Shown one piece after another: positions 1-9,709 of a stretch of 46,798 bases of DNA; the stretch's first letter is position 1; every line of letters starts with the position of its first letter. The position numbers were made by a program, and so were the translations under genes. The DNA is from Trebouxia sp. TZW2008 (taxonomy: Eukaryota > Chlorophyta > Trebouxiophyceae > Trebouxiales > Trebouxiaceae): NCBI GenBank assembly GCA_002118135.1, contig BDIU01000169.1:1-46798 (forward strand). The letters run 5' to 3'. A model generated the notes under the pieces. It saw only the letters and a program-made list of their open reading frames with translations, was not told where the DNA came from and searched no databases.

Positions 1-1030
1 GCCCCTCTCAAATCTGCCAAGCATCAGAAAGGCATTCTAAGCAGCGAGAATAGCAACTGCTTGCATTGAAGATCATGGACAGCACCACCCAGCATGTGCT
101 CAGACTTTTGATTGCCCCTCTCAAACCTGCCAAGCACACAAGGGCATTCTAAGCAGCAAGAAACAGCAACTGCTTGTATTGAAGATCATGGACAGCACCA
201 TCCAGCATGTGCTCAGACTTTTGATTGCCCCTCTCAAACCTGCCAAGCATCAGAAAGGCATTCTGAGCAGCGAGAACAGCAACTGCTTGCATGGAAGATG
301 ATGGACATCACCATTCAGCATATGCTCATACTTCTGATCACCCCTCTCAAACCTGCCAAGCACACAAGGACATTCTAAGCAGCAAGAATAGCAAGTGCTT
401 GTATTGAAGATCATGGACAGCACCATCCAGCATGTGCTCAGACTTTTGATTGCCCCTCTCAAATCTGCCAAGCATCAGAAAGGCATTCTAAGCAGCGAGA
501 ATAGCAACTGCTTGTATTGAAGATCATGGACAGCACCACCCAGCATGTGCTCAGACTTTTGATTGCCCCTCTCAAACCTGCCAAGCACACAAGGGCATTC
601 TAAGCAGCGAGCATAGCAAGTGCTTGTATTGAAGATCATGGACATCACCATTCAGCATGTGCTCATACTTCTGATCACCCTTTTGAAACCTGCCAAGCAC
701 ACAAGGGCATGCTGAGCAGCAATAACAGCAAGCGCTTGTATTGGAGATCATGGACAACATTATCCAGCATGTGTTCATACTTCTGATCACCCCTCTCAAA
801 CCTGCCAAGCACACAAGGGCATTCTGAGCAGCGAGATTAGCAACTGCTTGTATTGAAGACCATGGACAGCACCATCCAGCATGTGCTCAAAGTTGCCAAA
901 CACATGAAGGCATGCTGAGCATTGATTGCAACAGCTGCTTGCAATGAAGGTAAGTGACAAGAAAGAACTGACTTTCAGCATGTGCTCATACTTCTGATCG
1001 CCTATGTCAAACTTGCCAAGCGCAAGAAAA
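1..1030. repeat. 113-bp satellite / minisatellite array, running off the left edge
   Basis: About eight head-to-tail units are seen, with a motif (CCCCTCTCAAACCTGCCAAG) recurring near 2, 115, 228, 341, 453, 566, 679 and 791, a pitch of 112-113 bp. Copies differ by scattered substitutions. The last two, around 880-1020, are degenerate or partly deleted, so the array decays at its right end. Short open frames on the minus strand repeat with the same period and are by-products of the repeat. Each unit has a CTTGGCAG sequence on the minus strand that could act as a splice acceptor, which matters given the junction repeats in the other introns. The array's left end is outside the window. Confidence 0.95.
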
Positions 1031-1310
1031 TATGCTGACTGTGAGCTATTTGCAGTGCAGAACAGTGATATCAAAGATGTGTACAGCAGCATTGGCATTT
1101 GAACAGGTGTGAGAAGGGCACAACGTTCTGCAGTCATGTTTGCTGGAATAGCAGTGTATCACCAAGAGGCATGAGGTAGGCATGGTTTCAGGGAAAAGGC
1201 TCAAGCTCAAATATTGATAGAATGATTTTCTGAAGCAATGTTCTCAAATGTGTGACACTCTCAAACAATGCTTTCCAGAGCATCATCATAAGCAGTGTTG
1301 ATGGCTATAC

Positions 1311-1859
1311 CTGCCAGGGCCATTTCGGAACAAAGTGCCTCTGAGACTTTCAGGCACACTTCCTTCTACTTCTGTGACCCAGTAGTCATACTCCTTGAAC
1401 TGTGTTGTGAAAGCAGATGCCCAGTCCGAGTTCTGGTACCTGCCGGGGTCACCTGCAGCCTGCACAGGACGGAAGTGCTTGAGTTTTCAGAGATGTTCTC
1501 GATGAGCTGTCTGCAAGACGGACTGCCCTTGCAAGGTAGGTCACGCAATGCGAGGCAGAGTCGTAGCTTGCTACCGCGGGCAACGCGAGAAGATTTCAAC
1601 GATAGATATCTAAGCAAGTTTTGGCAAAGAGGTCGCCCACCGTGCCAGTAATCGCGTTTGGCGAGCCTAGCTCCGGAGCTGCGATGGCATTTGTTGGGAG
1701 CTTAAGCTTTCTTTGCCGCGGCAACGAGCGGCCAACGGCTGGCAGAAAAGCTCTTTGAGCTGGTGCCAGAACGCGTCTGCTGTTTACGAGCACGCGAACG
1801 GCCTGACGCTGGCTGACATACGCTCGAGGGGGTGTCGTACGAGACCGCAAGCTTTGCAT
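1311..1859 (-). CDS. candidate 5' exons of an unidentified gene (low confidence)
   Basis: This CpG-richer segment resembles the 5' ends of the clearer genes in the window. On the minus strand an ATG at 1859 opens a 73-codon Arg/Pro/Ala-rich stretch that looks like an organelle presequence and ends at a possible GT donor (exon 1859..1641). Two further in-phase exon candidates are 1527..1453 (25 codons) and 1346..1311 (12 codons). I recognise no domain, and the chain could be wrong. If real, the gene continues leftward into or through the 113-bp array, which would then be intronic. A different minus frame starting at 1923 also looks transit-peptide-like and cannot be excluded. Confidence 0.2.
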
Positions 1860-2021
1860 CTTGACAGCCTGCGCAACTACAACAGCGCCGGCTGGCTCGT
1901 GAAAATGCTATGCTTGAGCACAAGGTCAGTGATCACGACGTTTGAGCTGCGCTTGCCGCGCTCACCTTGTCTAGCTCAAGGTATCAGCGTGTGCATGCAA
2001 AATCCACAGACACGAGGGGAC

Positions 2022-2208
2022 ATGAGTAATCTGGCCGATAAACTTAGTCACCTGCTTAAACAAGTGAGGTTCTGCATTGCAAGCCTTGAAGGGCGCTTGG
2101 GATAGCAATTCGGCAAAGGTAGCTCTCTGCTTGCTGTTCGTGAGCTTAAGGGGCTGGTGGATCCAGCTACCGTCCCAAATCATGGCCAGGCTTTTGAGGT
2201 CATATCAG
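2022..2208 (+). CDS. candidate first two exons of an unidentified gene
   Basis: The ATG at 2022 starts MSNLADKLSHLLKQ and is followed by a good GTGAGG donor (exon 2022-2063). A second exon, 2145-2208, joins in phase and reads LKGLVDPATVPNHGQAFEVI before a GT donor. The joined peptide looks coding, being amphipathic and free of low complexity. I could not place later exons before the MSL stop codon at 2922, nor identify the family. Its start would be about 160 bp from the divergent minus-strand candidate at 1859, matching the head-to-head arrangement of the surer genes. The model is tentative. Confidence 0.3.
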
Positions 2209-2921
2209 GTGTTGAGCAGTGGTTGCCCGTCACTGTAAAGCTTCGTCATGCACTGTGCTTCAGTAGGCATTGCAACAGGGAATGCAACTCCAGCCGGTAT
2301 ACTGCTGTGCTACTTGGGTTTGCCATCTAGAAATATACGGCCCTTTCAGTGTCATCGCACCAGCATGTGTGATTTGGGACACATATCGGCATGGCAAATG
2401 TGTGAATCAATTGCTGTACATAAAGGCTTGACAAACACATGTTGATCCAAAGATCAAAATCATAGAACCACAACAACAGACATCACGCTTGTTTCGCAAC
2501 ACATCGTCAACTCTGACAACCTGTTTCCTACAGTACCGGTACATACACCACATACTCAGCATGAGAACTGCCAGTAATATGACACTGTTTATGCTAGGCA
2601 CACAGACAACAACTTGAACGCAACGCTGCCTCACTCCCAATGCACAGTACCCTTGTCAGTATTGTCTGTGTTGCTTGCACCAACCCTGACTGTGACAGGA
2701 AACAACACAGCGCAATCACAATCACATTGTCACTCATTGTACTCTACTCAGTCACCAACAACAGTCACACTCTATACACACATATATGCAGCCTTTCTGT
2801 GTCAGTACCCTGCTTCGCCCTCATTGCCTGTCAGCAGTCACCAGTGGAGAACACGCACAGGACATCGGATCAAATGACGGTCGACAAACCCAGCTTTTGT
2901 TCTCCATACAGTTCTGCAGCC
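2209..2921. other. unassigned segment, possibly the 3' part of the 2022 gene
   Basis: About 700 bp with only short open frames, CA-rich around 2640-2790. I saw no recognisable exon, RNA gene or repeat. It should hold the remaining exons and 3' end of the plus-strand candidate at 2022, which converges on MSL. Confidence 0.5.
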
Positions 2922-5900
2922 TCACTTGGCTTTGGAGATGGCGGTAGGATATGTCAGCATGGCTCCATTGCGGTCAACAATCCTGAGCAGCTCAGCCAGG
3001 ACTTCGCTTTTGAAGGCAGAGTAGCTGCGTGACTGCTTTGGGGTTGTGTGAACCTGCAGCCCAAGTTACAGCTGTCAGTCACAAAGGGAAGCAGTCAGTA
3101 GGCAATTGCAGCCATCCACGGTGCTGTGCGCATGAGCAGCGGTGAGGAGCTGGGTAAATGCTTGGGGGTTGTGTGAACCCGCAGCAAAAGTCGCAGCAGT
3201 CAAGAATAAGTGCAGGCAGGTCAGTGGTCATTTGCAGTCATCCACGGTGCTGTGTGCATGAGCAGCGGTGAGTAGCTGCGTGACTGCTTGGGTGTTGTGT
3301 GGACCTGCAGTACACAAGGCAGCAGTCCATCAGCCAGTTGCAAGAGCAGTTTACTGGCAAATTTTTGCAAATATCCGGCGCGCCGGAGACAGTCAGCCTT
3401 GAATGCAAGCAGTCAACTAATACCCATCTGCTGCCACAGAGAGTGCTGCGTGCAAGGCCAACAAAGCTGCAGGACTGCTTGGGTGTAGTGCAAACCTGCA
3501 GCCTGCGGTCACAAAGACGAGCAGCCAGTCAATTCTCAAGCAGTTGGTCACAGATTGAAGCAGTCAGTCAGGTGTGGAAGCAGTCAGTGGGCTTTTACAG
3601 CCATTCAGTGTGCTATATGCATAAGCAGAATAGCTGCATGACTGCTTTGGGGTGGTGTGAACCTGCAGCAATTTTCAATGCAGTCAGTCAGATGCTGAAG
3701 CAGCCAGTTGGTGGCCCTGTATTGCCTTGGCTTACACAAGTTGACCGTAACCAAGTTGGGCCCTTTTGCATATGCACAGTATAACTTGAAGCAACAACAA
3801 TCTCACCATGATGGAGATGTCCACGCTGTAAACAGCCAGGTCCTTGAGGGAGGCCTTGTAGGGCAGCTTGTGATCCACTCCAGGATGAGATTCAAAGAAC
3901 GCTATGATGTCACTTGTGATCTTGTCTATCTTGGCTGCATCCTCATATCGTATGCGCAAGTCATATGTCAGCAGCCTGGGGTCCTGCACACAACAGAAAT
4001 AAAAATATTACAATACAGACTACCGTTCACATGGACTGCAGCCAACACTGTCGAGCTTGCTTTGAAGCCATGACAGGCGTTTCGATGGATGTCTTGAAAA
4101 GCTTCCAAAGGCCTGGGGTCCTGCACACAACAGAACTACCATTAACAACAGCAGCAACAGCGGACAAACATACAGTATGTTCCAGCATGAAAAATAGAGT
4201 GTAAATGTTTGCTGCACAGCACACGCAGATCATATTGCGCAACGTGATGTGACACAGTGATGTCAGAGGAAACCACAAATGACAGCACACATAGAACTGC
4301 AGCTGTCAGGATGCACTAAGCAAGGGCCAACAATGATGCAGCTGCAGTTTGCAAACACCCCTGGTGTGATATGATCGGGAGCTGCAGTTTGCAAACACCC
4401 CTTGTGTGATAGGATTGGCACCTGTACTCCTGAATGCAATAATGCAGATGTAGCAGCTTACAAGCTATCTGAAATCTTATTCATGCACTGTAATCAGGGA
4501 TAGCATATGATTCAGTGTCTTGTTTGCTGTACAGCTTGTAGCAATGTGATCTGCATGGCGTTTGACTTGCATTCAAACGTGCAGGGCAGCAAGCAACACT
4601 CGACGCAAGCATGCAAGCAAAGGGGTGCCCAGGACTGCACCTTGAAGTTATCCTGTACTGCTGTCTTGCCGACCCTAGACTCATTCACGACTATCATGTC
4701 ACCCACTGTCCTGCACATTGCAAGGGCAATACGCTCTCAGACTGTGCACTCGCAACAGCAAAAGTCAAGTCAAGCGTTGCTATGAACCCAAAGCAGCCCT
4801 GTTTGTTCATTGTAGGAATGCTGGAACAGAATGCTGCCGTGGAATGCATGAAGAACCTCATGAGTGAATCAGATGGGGAAGAGATTGTGTCCCTTCTCCT
4901 GTGTATATATGAAGAGCAAAGCAATCAGCAAAGGAGATCTGTATGCACATGATGTGACAGCTGATTCAAATTCTATAAGGTCCCTTTCAAAAGTAAGTGC
5001 AGCATGTGCAGCCATGCGCTTTTGGCAAAAGCCACCAAACCTGATCATGTCTGATACCGCAAAAAGCGCCCTTGATGATGCTACCACATCATGATCTAGC
5101 AAACATCATCACTCATCATCAAAGCACAGCATACTGTGACATTCACATGCCGCACTCAAGTCTTGATGACTCACTTGTTCGGGATGGAGATGGGGATGTT
5201 CTGGTCACTTCTGAATGTGGTGTTCATGGGGCTGATGCGTTCCACCAGCCCCAGCACCACAGATGCCCCTGTTGCTGTGCGCAGCTCCACTCTGTCCCCA
5301 ACCACAAACGGTCTCGACACAAACTGCACCACACTGTTGTGGCTCAGACACACCATCTTGATGTGAACAGCATCACACGGCTATTGCGGAGTACTCGTGG
5401 CTACCAAACTTTGGTCAGGCTGGGCTGTCAATTGATGGAGCAGGGTAAGCAAATTGGGTTTGTTGCTTTGAGTAACAGTGTGGATCTCTGTATAGAGGAG
5501 GGACAAGACAGAAGGGCAAGAGACTGGCTTGACATGGACTGTGTCATGCACAGTTGCCAGAGAGTTGGGCCTACAGCAAAGCAAGCGTTCAAACATGGAA
5601 GGCTGTTGCAGTCTATGACCTGTGTCAAGGTCTGTGTGTTGACTAGCTATCAATCATGCACATGCACCTAGAAAGAGAGAAGGCGAGGAAGAAGACAAAG
5701 ATGTGTTTCAGACAGTACAGCGGTGGCTGCTGTAAACAGCTGAATCTGCAAAGATTTGCTATGCTGTTACATTCTTGACAATCCCTCATTGCAGCTCTGC
5801 TACAAGCACCAATGCGACGACTGATGTGAGACAGCCACTGTAGGCATGCACATTCCAATGCAAACCAGATCACAGACTCACCAGATTGATGCCAGTGATG

Positions 5901-8900
5901 GCATTGGCACTGACGCTCTGGGCGCCAAAACCTATGGCGATACCTGACACCCCTCCCACAGCTAGCAAGGGTTGCACATTGATGCCCATCACCTGTAGCA
6001 ACAATGTTTCTCAGGCATTCACATTTACTTCTTGATAAGGCTTTCCCCCTTCATCTTCAGTCATAGACAGTACTCGCGGCTGACAAGTGCGTGTGCAGCT
6101 CAGGAAGCAGCACACATGATCATCTGCAAGTACACAAGTTAGCACAGCATGCTCAGCACAGCATGCCTTGCACAGCATGCTAACCTGGACAGATGACAGA
6201 ATGCACAGCACAGCATGCTCACCTGGACAGATGACAAGATGTTCAAGCACAGCATGCACAGCACGGCGCGCGCAGCACAGCATGCCAACCTGGACAGATG
6301 ACAGAATGCTCAGCACAGCAGGCTCAAATACAGCATGCTGACCTGGACAGATGACAAGATGTTTAAGCACAGCATGCATAGCACAGCATGCTCAGCACAG
6401 CACAGCATGATCAGCTGGGCAGATGACCAGATGCTCAGCACAGCATGCCCAAGCACAGCATGCTCAGCTGGACAGATGACAAGATGTTCAAGCACAGCAT
6501 GCATAGCACAGCGCGCTCAGCACAGTACAGCACAGCACAACATGATCAGCTGGACAGGTGACCGGATGTTCAGCACAGCATGCTCAAGCACAGCGTGCTG
6601 ACCTGGACAGATGACAGGATGCCCGCAAGGACAATGACCCAGCCTGCTAGGCCACTGATGGGAGTCAGGATGCGCTCAAGCCCAACCTTCACTGTGCCAT
6701 CCTGCAGCAGAAAGCAGCGTGTTGCAAAAGTTGCTACTAAACAGATCTTATCAATGTGCTTGCTGTATGCAAAGTACAGCAAGTGTTCACTGTGTCTTGT
6801 AAAGAATGCTGTTGACATGCCAAAGAGGTCTGACTGCTAGCCATTTGCACATGGACATATAGCAGCTGGTCTGGCAAAGCAGCAAGAGCAGATGTCAACT
6901 GCTTCAATCACACCTCCATACGCCCAGTGCAGATAAATGAGACCGGATTTGATGACTCATTTCATTCATTAATTCATTCAAAACGCAAACTAGGTGCTAG
7001 CGCATGGGCTCAGCAGGCTCAGCTAGGTACATGCTGGAGCAATCACCTGTCTCCAACCAGTTTGGTCCTGTGCCAAGCTGACCAGTTTTGCAGCAACTAC
7101 TTCAAGTCAAACACTTGCATCGACAGCGCAGGAATAATCATGTGAGCATGCTGTAAAGCAGATTTTAGGAGCCGGGGAATTGTGTGTTACCTCTGAGGTT
7201 GTGTTGCTCATCACCAAGTTGACAACCTGCTCCTTGAATGCCAGGAAAAACCAGACCCTGCATGGTCAGAAAAGGGTTAGACATCTTCTGTGACGCTTGC
7301 ATTGCAGATGAAGGGGCTGTATTATGGATTTTGCTGTCTGTGCAAGACATGCATGTGGAAATGTGCTTGCAACAAATGCCCTAATCGCTCATGCAAGGGT
7401 TGCTAGCGAGCGCAAATAGAGGCAAAGGAGCTCATATGTGGTCGTGAACATAAGGGCATGCAGTTCCTCCAGCAATCAATACACACACAGAACTGCCAAA
7501 TGTACCACACATGTACAGTGCTTGCCAGAGAGGGTATGTTACTGCAAGAACGACTGGGAGCCTTTGAAGAGCAGAAACCATGCATAGCAAAGGGCACTTA
7601 CACAAACTGGATGACCATGACTTCTGTGAGTCTGCCTGTGAGGGTGTCTGCGCTCTGCAGGAACAGGTTCACCTTGCTCAGCATAGCAGCTGCAACAGCA
7701 AAGCAAGGAAAGGTCAAACGACAGCAATCTTGAATTGTAATCAAATTGTCCTTACTCAGAGGGACAACTGCAGTCAGAATGCAGTGACTGTGTACCAATG
7801 GCGCTGTCCTTACGTTGAGATTGTCCTTACAACAAGTGTCCTTACAACGAGAGTTTACTGTATATGTGTGTGCTGCAGTTACAGGCAAATCAAGCAAGGG
7901 TCAAAAGGTGACAGTGTCAAGTGAGTCTTGAGGCATATCTGGTCCAGTCACAAGCTTTCACATGTTGCACGGCAATGTCGCCATGTTCAGCTGACATCTG
8001 GAATGTGCATGCTATGCACAGAAGATGACCCGGAACAAAGAGATGCTGGGGATCTGATGCCTTGATGTTAGCTTGATCAGGTCAGGGCAAGTTCAGATTT
8101 GGAAGGCTGACAATGTTACGTAAGGTTTAGGCACATCTTATGTAGTCACAAGCTTTCATGTATTGCAGGACAGCATCATCATACTCAGATGCTAGCTTGA
8201 TCAAGTCCAGAATCGAAAGGCTGACAATGTTAAGTAAGATTGAGGCACATCGTACGTAGTCACAAACTTTCATGTATTGCAGGACAGCATCATCATACTC
8301 CAATTTTAGCTTGATCGGGTCAGGGCAAGTTGAAATTAAAAAAGCGTGTGTCGCTGTGCATGCTGTGCAGCTTCTTGCAGGCTGTCTTACTGCAAACCAA
8401 TGAGATGTAGTGCTACTCTGTCAACATGCAGTGACACATGCAACGATTATGGTAGCAATACATAGTAAGAAAGATTATGTGTTCTGGCACAGAATACATG
8501 TAATCCTACTCATAGCCAGTGCTGGGAGGGTTGCGTCACAAGCTTGTCCTCACCTATCTCGCGTGACTGAATGACAGCACGATGGCCCCCAACAGTCAGC
8601 AGCACCTCTCCTGCTAAGGCCAGCACCCTAAGAGAGTGCATAGCTGCTAGAAACGGCATCAAAGCTGCCACAGGATCTTGCAGAGCCACCAAGGCTGCCC
8701 TGAAGATGCTGTTTATGACTCTAGTGTTCTTCTCTTCGGTCAGAGCACGGTGATGAGCCTGCAGACATGGCGAGTGGCGAAGTCATGTCCTGAGCTGCTG
8801 CTCTGAAGTCCTTGCTGGTGTTCCAAAGGTCGCTGAAGGCTAGACCAGTGAGCAGTTGACTTGCTTCTTGCCCCTTTGCTGAGCAGATGCTGTGACGCAA

Positions 8901-9283
8901 CAGCAGTGAAAACTCACGTGTATCGCTTTGTCTGTCGCTTTGCGGATGATGTTGACGACAAGCAGTGCTAAAGCTACGCTGACTGCGATTTCTGTGCCCG
9001 CCCTGAGCAGGACCTCCCAGGTCGGCATAGCTCTCGCATACTCCACGATAGTCTGAACCATTGCGGGTGGCACGTTCGACTCAGGCGACACATCTGGCAG
9101 GAGAAGGCTGCTGTGCGCAACTATCAGCGGCTGAGAACGCGTGCGTCGTTTCTGCTTTCTGCTGATCACGGGGCGGTATCGCGCGGTATGCACAGAGACC
9201 CTGCTGCAGTGTCCTGGCCGAACAACTTTATGCGTCACGCATGCCAGGGGCTGTAAGGCCCCTGCCAACATGCTCAACGACAA
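2922..9283 (-). CDS. MSL: MscS-like mechanosensitive channel, chloroplast type (MSL2/3 group), 10 exons
   Basis: Exons: 9283..8918, 8758..8554, 7689..7602, 7257..7191, 6701..6603, 5992..5882, 5323..5175, 4710..4641, 3983..3807, 3053..2922. All phases close, giving 487 residues. The first roughly 60 residues are Ser/Arg-rich, like a plastid transit peptide, followed by hydrophobic segments (exons 1, 2 and 5). The pore-lining helix signature LLAVGGVSGIAIGFGAQ is in exon 6. The beta-domain motif RPFVVGDRVEL and a stretch ending NIPISIPNK are in exon 7. The C-terminal alpha/beta domain (RIRYEDAAKIDKI, AVYSVDISIM) is in exon 9. The family forms heptameric pores that release osmotic stress in the plastid envelope and influence plastid division; localisation here is inferred. 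Three introns carry copies of their own splice junctions. The gene is divergent from FLOE. Confidence 0.95.
3006..3672 (-). repeat. five copies of the last MSL acceptor plus head of exon 10
   Basis: The authentic acceptor and about 40 nt of exon 10 (ending near 3056) recur upstream in the same intron near 3145-3186, 3268-3308, 3463-3500 and 3626-3667. On the plus strand each has GACTGCTT, a GGGKGTTGTGT-like core and CCTGCAG. The interval between copies is 120-190 bp. Several copies keep an AG acceptor and could encode the same first residues (VHTTPKQS). Confidence 0.85.
4110..4134 (-). repeat. copy of the MSL exon 9 acceptor
   Basis: A stretch of about 24 nt spanning the exon 9 acceptor (3974-3997) is repeated without mismatch here, 137 bp upstream in the intron. 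It includes the AG and the first bases of the exon (GACCCCAGG on the minus strand). Beyond that the sequences diverge, so this is a decoy or relic acceptor. Confidence 0.8.
4341..4420. repeat. 40-bp tandem duplication in MSL intron 8
   Basis: GCTGCAGTTTGCAAACACCC starts at 4341 and again at 4381, and the similarity extends across a GTGTGAT segment. There is no obvious link to a splice site. Confidence 0.85.
6181..6622 (-). repeat. array of about eight copies of the MSL exon 5 splice donor
   Basis: The real exon 5 ends CATCCTGTCATCTGTCCAG with the donor at 6602. The junction recurs on the plus strand as CTGGACAGATGAC-like blocks near 6184, 6223, 6289, 6341, 6414, 6468 and 6550. Each is followed on the minus strand by GTYAGC or a similar donor and a run of GCATGCTGTGCT-type sequence. 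Spacing is irregular (about 40-80 bp). Translations of the array repeat ILSSVQ, the end of exon 5. Confidence 0.9.
7737..7862. mobile_element. partial copy of a short inverted-repeat element (MITE-like)
   Basis: It shares GTCCTTAC-containing blocks, CAGAGGGAC and a terminal GTTTACTGTA with the complete-looking element at 10433-10615. Its left terminal repeat is missing. It lies in MSL intron 2. Confidence 0.75.
7925..8335. repeat. about three degenerate tandem units, pitch near 115 bp, in MSL intron 2
   Basis: The blocks AAGGCTGACAATGTTA, GTAGTCACAA, TTTCATGTATTGCAGGACAG and TAGCTTGATC recur at about 8103 and 8217, with a weaker first unit before them. No coding potential or splice-junction origin was recognised. 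Confidence 0.8.
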
Positions 9284-9709
9284 GTCAGTTGAAGCGCTTG
9301 AACCAAACGGTCAACCTGCTCAGATTGTGTTTAGTGTGAGTCGCTGAAGAATTTCAAGCTACTGAGTGTTGCTTGCGCCAAGCACTGGGCATCTGCAGAG
9401 CCTTTGCAAGTTGCTGCCAAGCACTGAAGCGCTTGTAACGATGCGACAGGACTTGAGAACAAAGTGCGGAGTGATCCGGTTGGAAAGGTCAGACTCGAAG
9501 CTGAGTCACAAGGCGTTTTGGGAAGTGCCCTGCCCTAGCTCACAGGGCTCTTATGCATCGGAAGCGGTGACCATGCGCGATAGATACTTTGCACCCCCGA
9601 AGCGAAGCATCAAAACGCCATTCCAGCTTTGATCGCATTGCACTCCTTCCTTTGACTGCTCGAGCTTGACATTGACGTGCGTCTTCACTTGTAAGCTGTG
9701 TAGATCGCG
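9284..9709. promoter_or_regulatory. divergent promoter region between MSL and FLOE
   Basis: There are 426 bp between the two start codons, and CpG content is clearly higher than in the introns. No specific element such as a TATA box was identified. It must hold both transcription starts and 5' UTRs unless they overlap. Confidence 0.6.

Noticed and set aside
1..1030. CRISPR-like regular repeats
   Set aside because: Units are contiguous with no unique spacers, and the window is eukaryotic.
250..1137. Repeating Cys/Met-rich minus-strand open frames
   Set aside because: They recur with the 113-bp unit and change frame with it, so they are by-products of the satellite and not genes.
6011..6601. 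Open frames on both strands rich in HAVL / HSMHSTACS phrases
   Set aside because: They are translations of the donor array in MSL intron 5.
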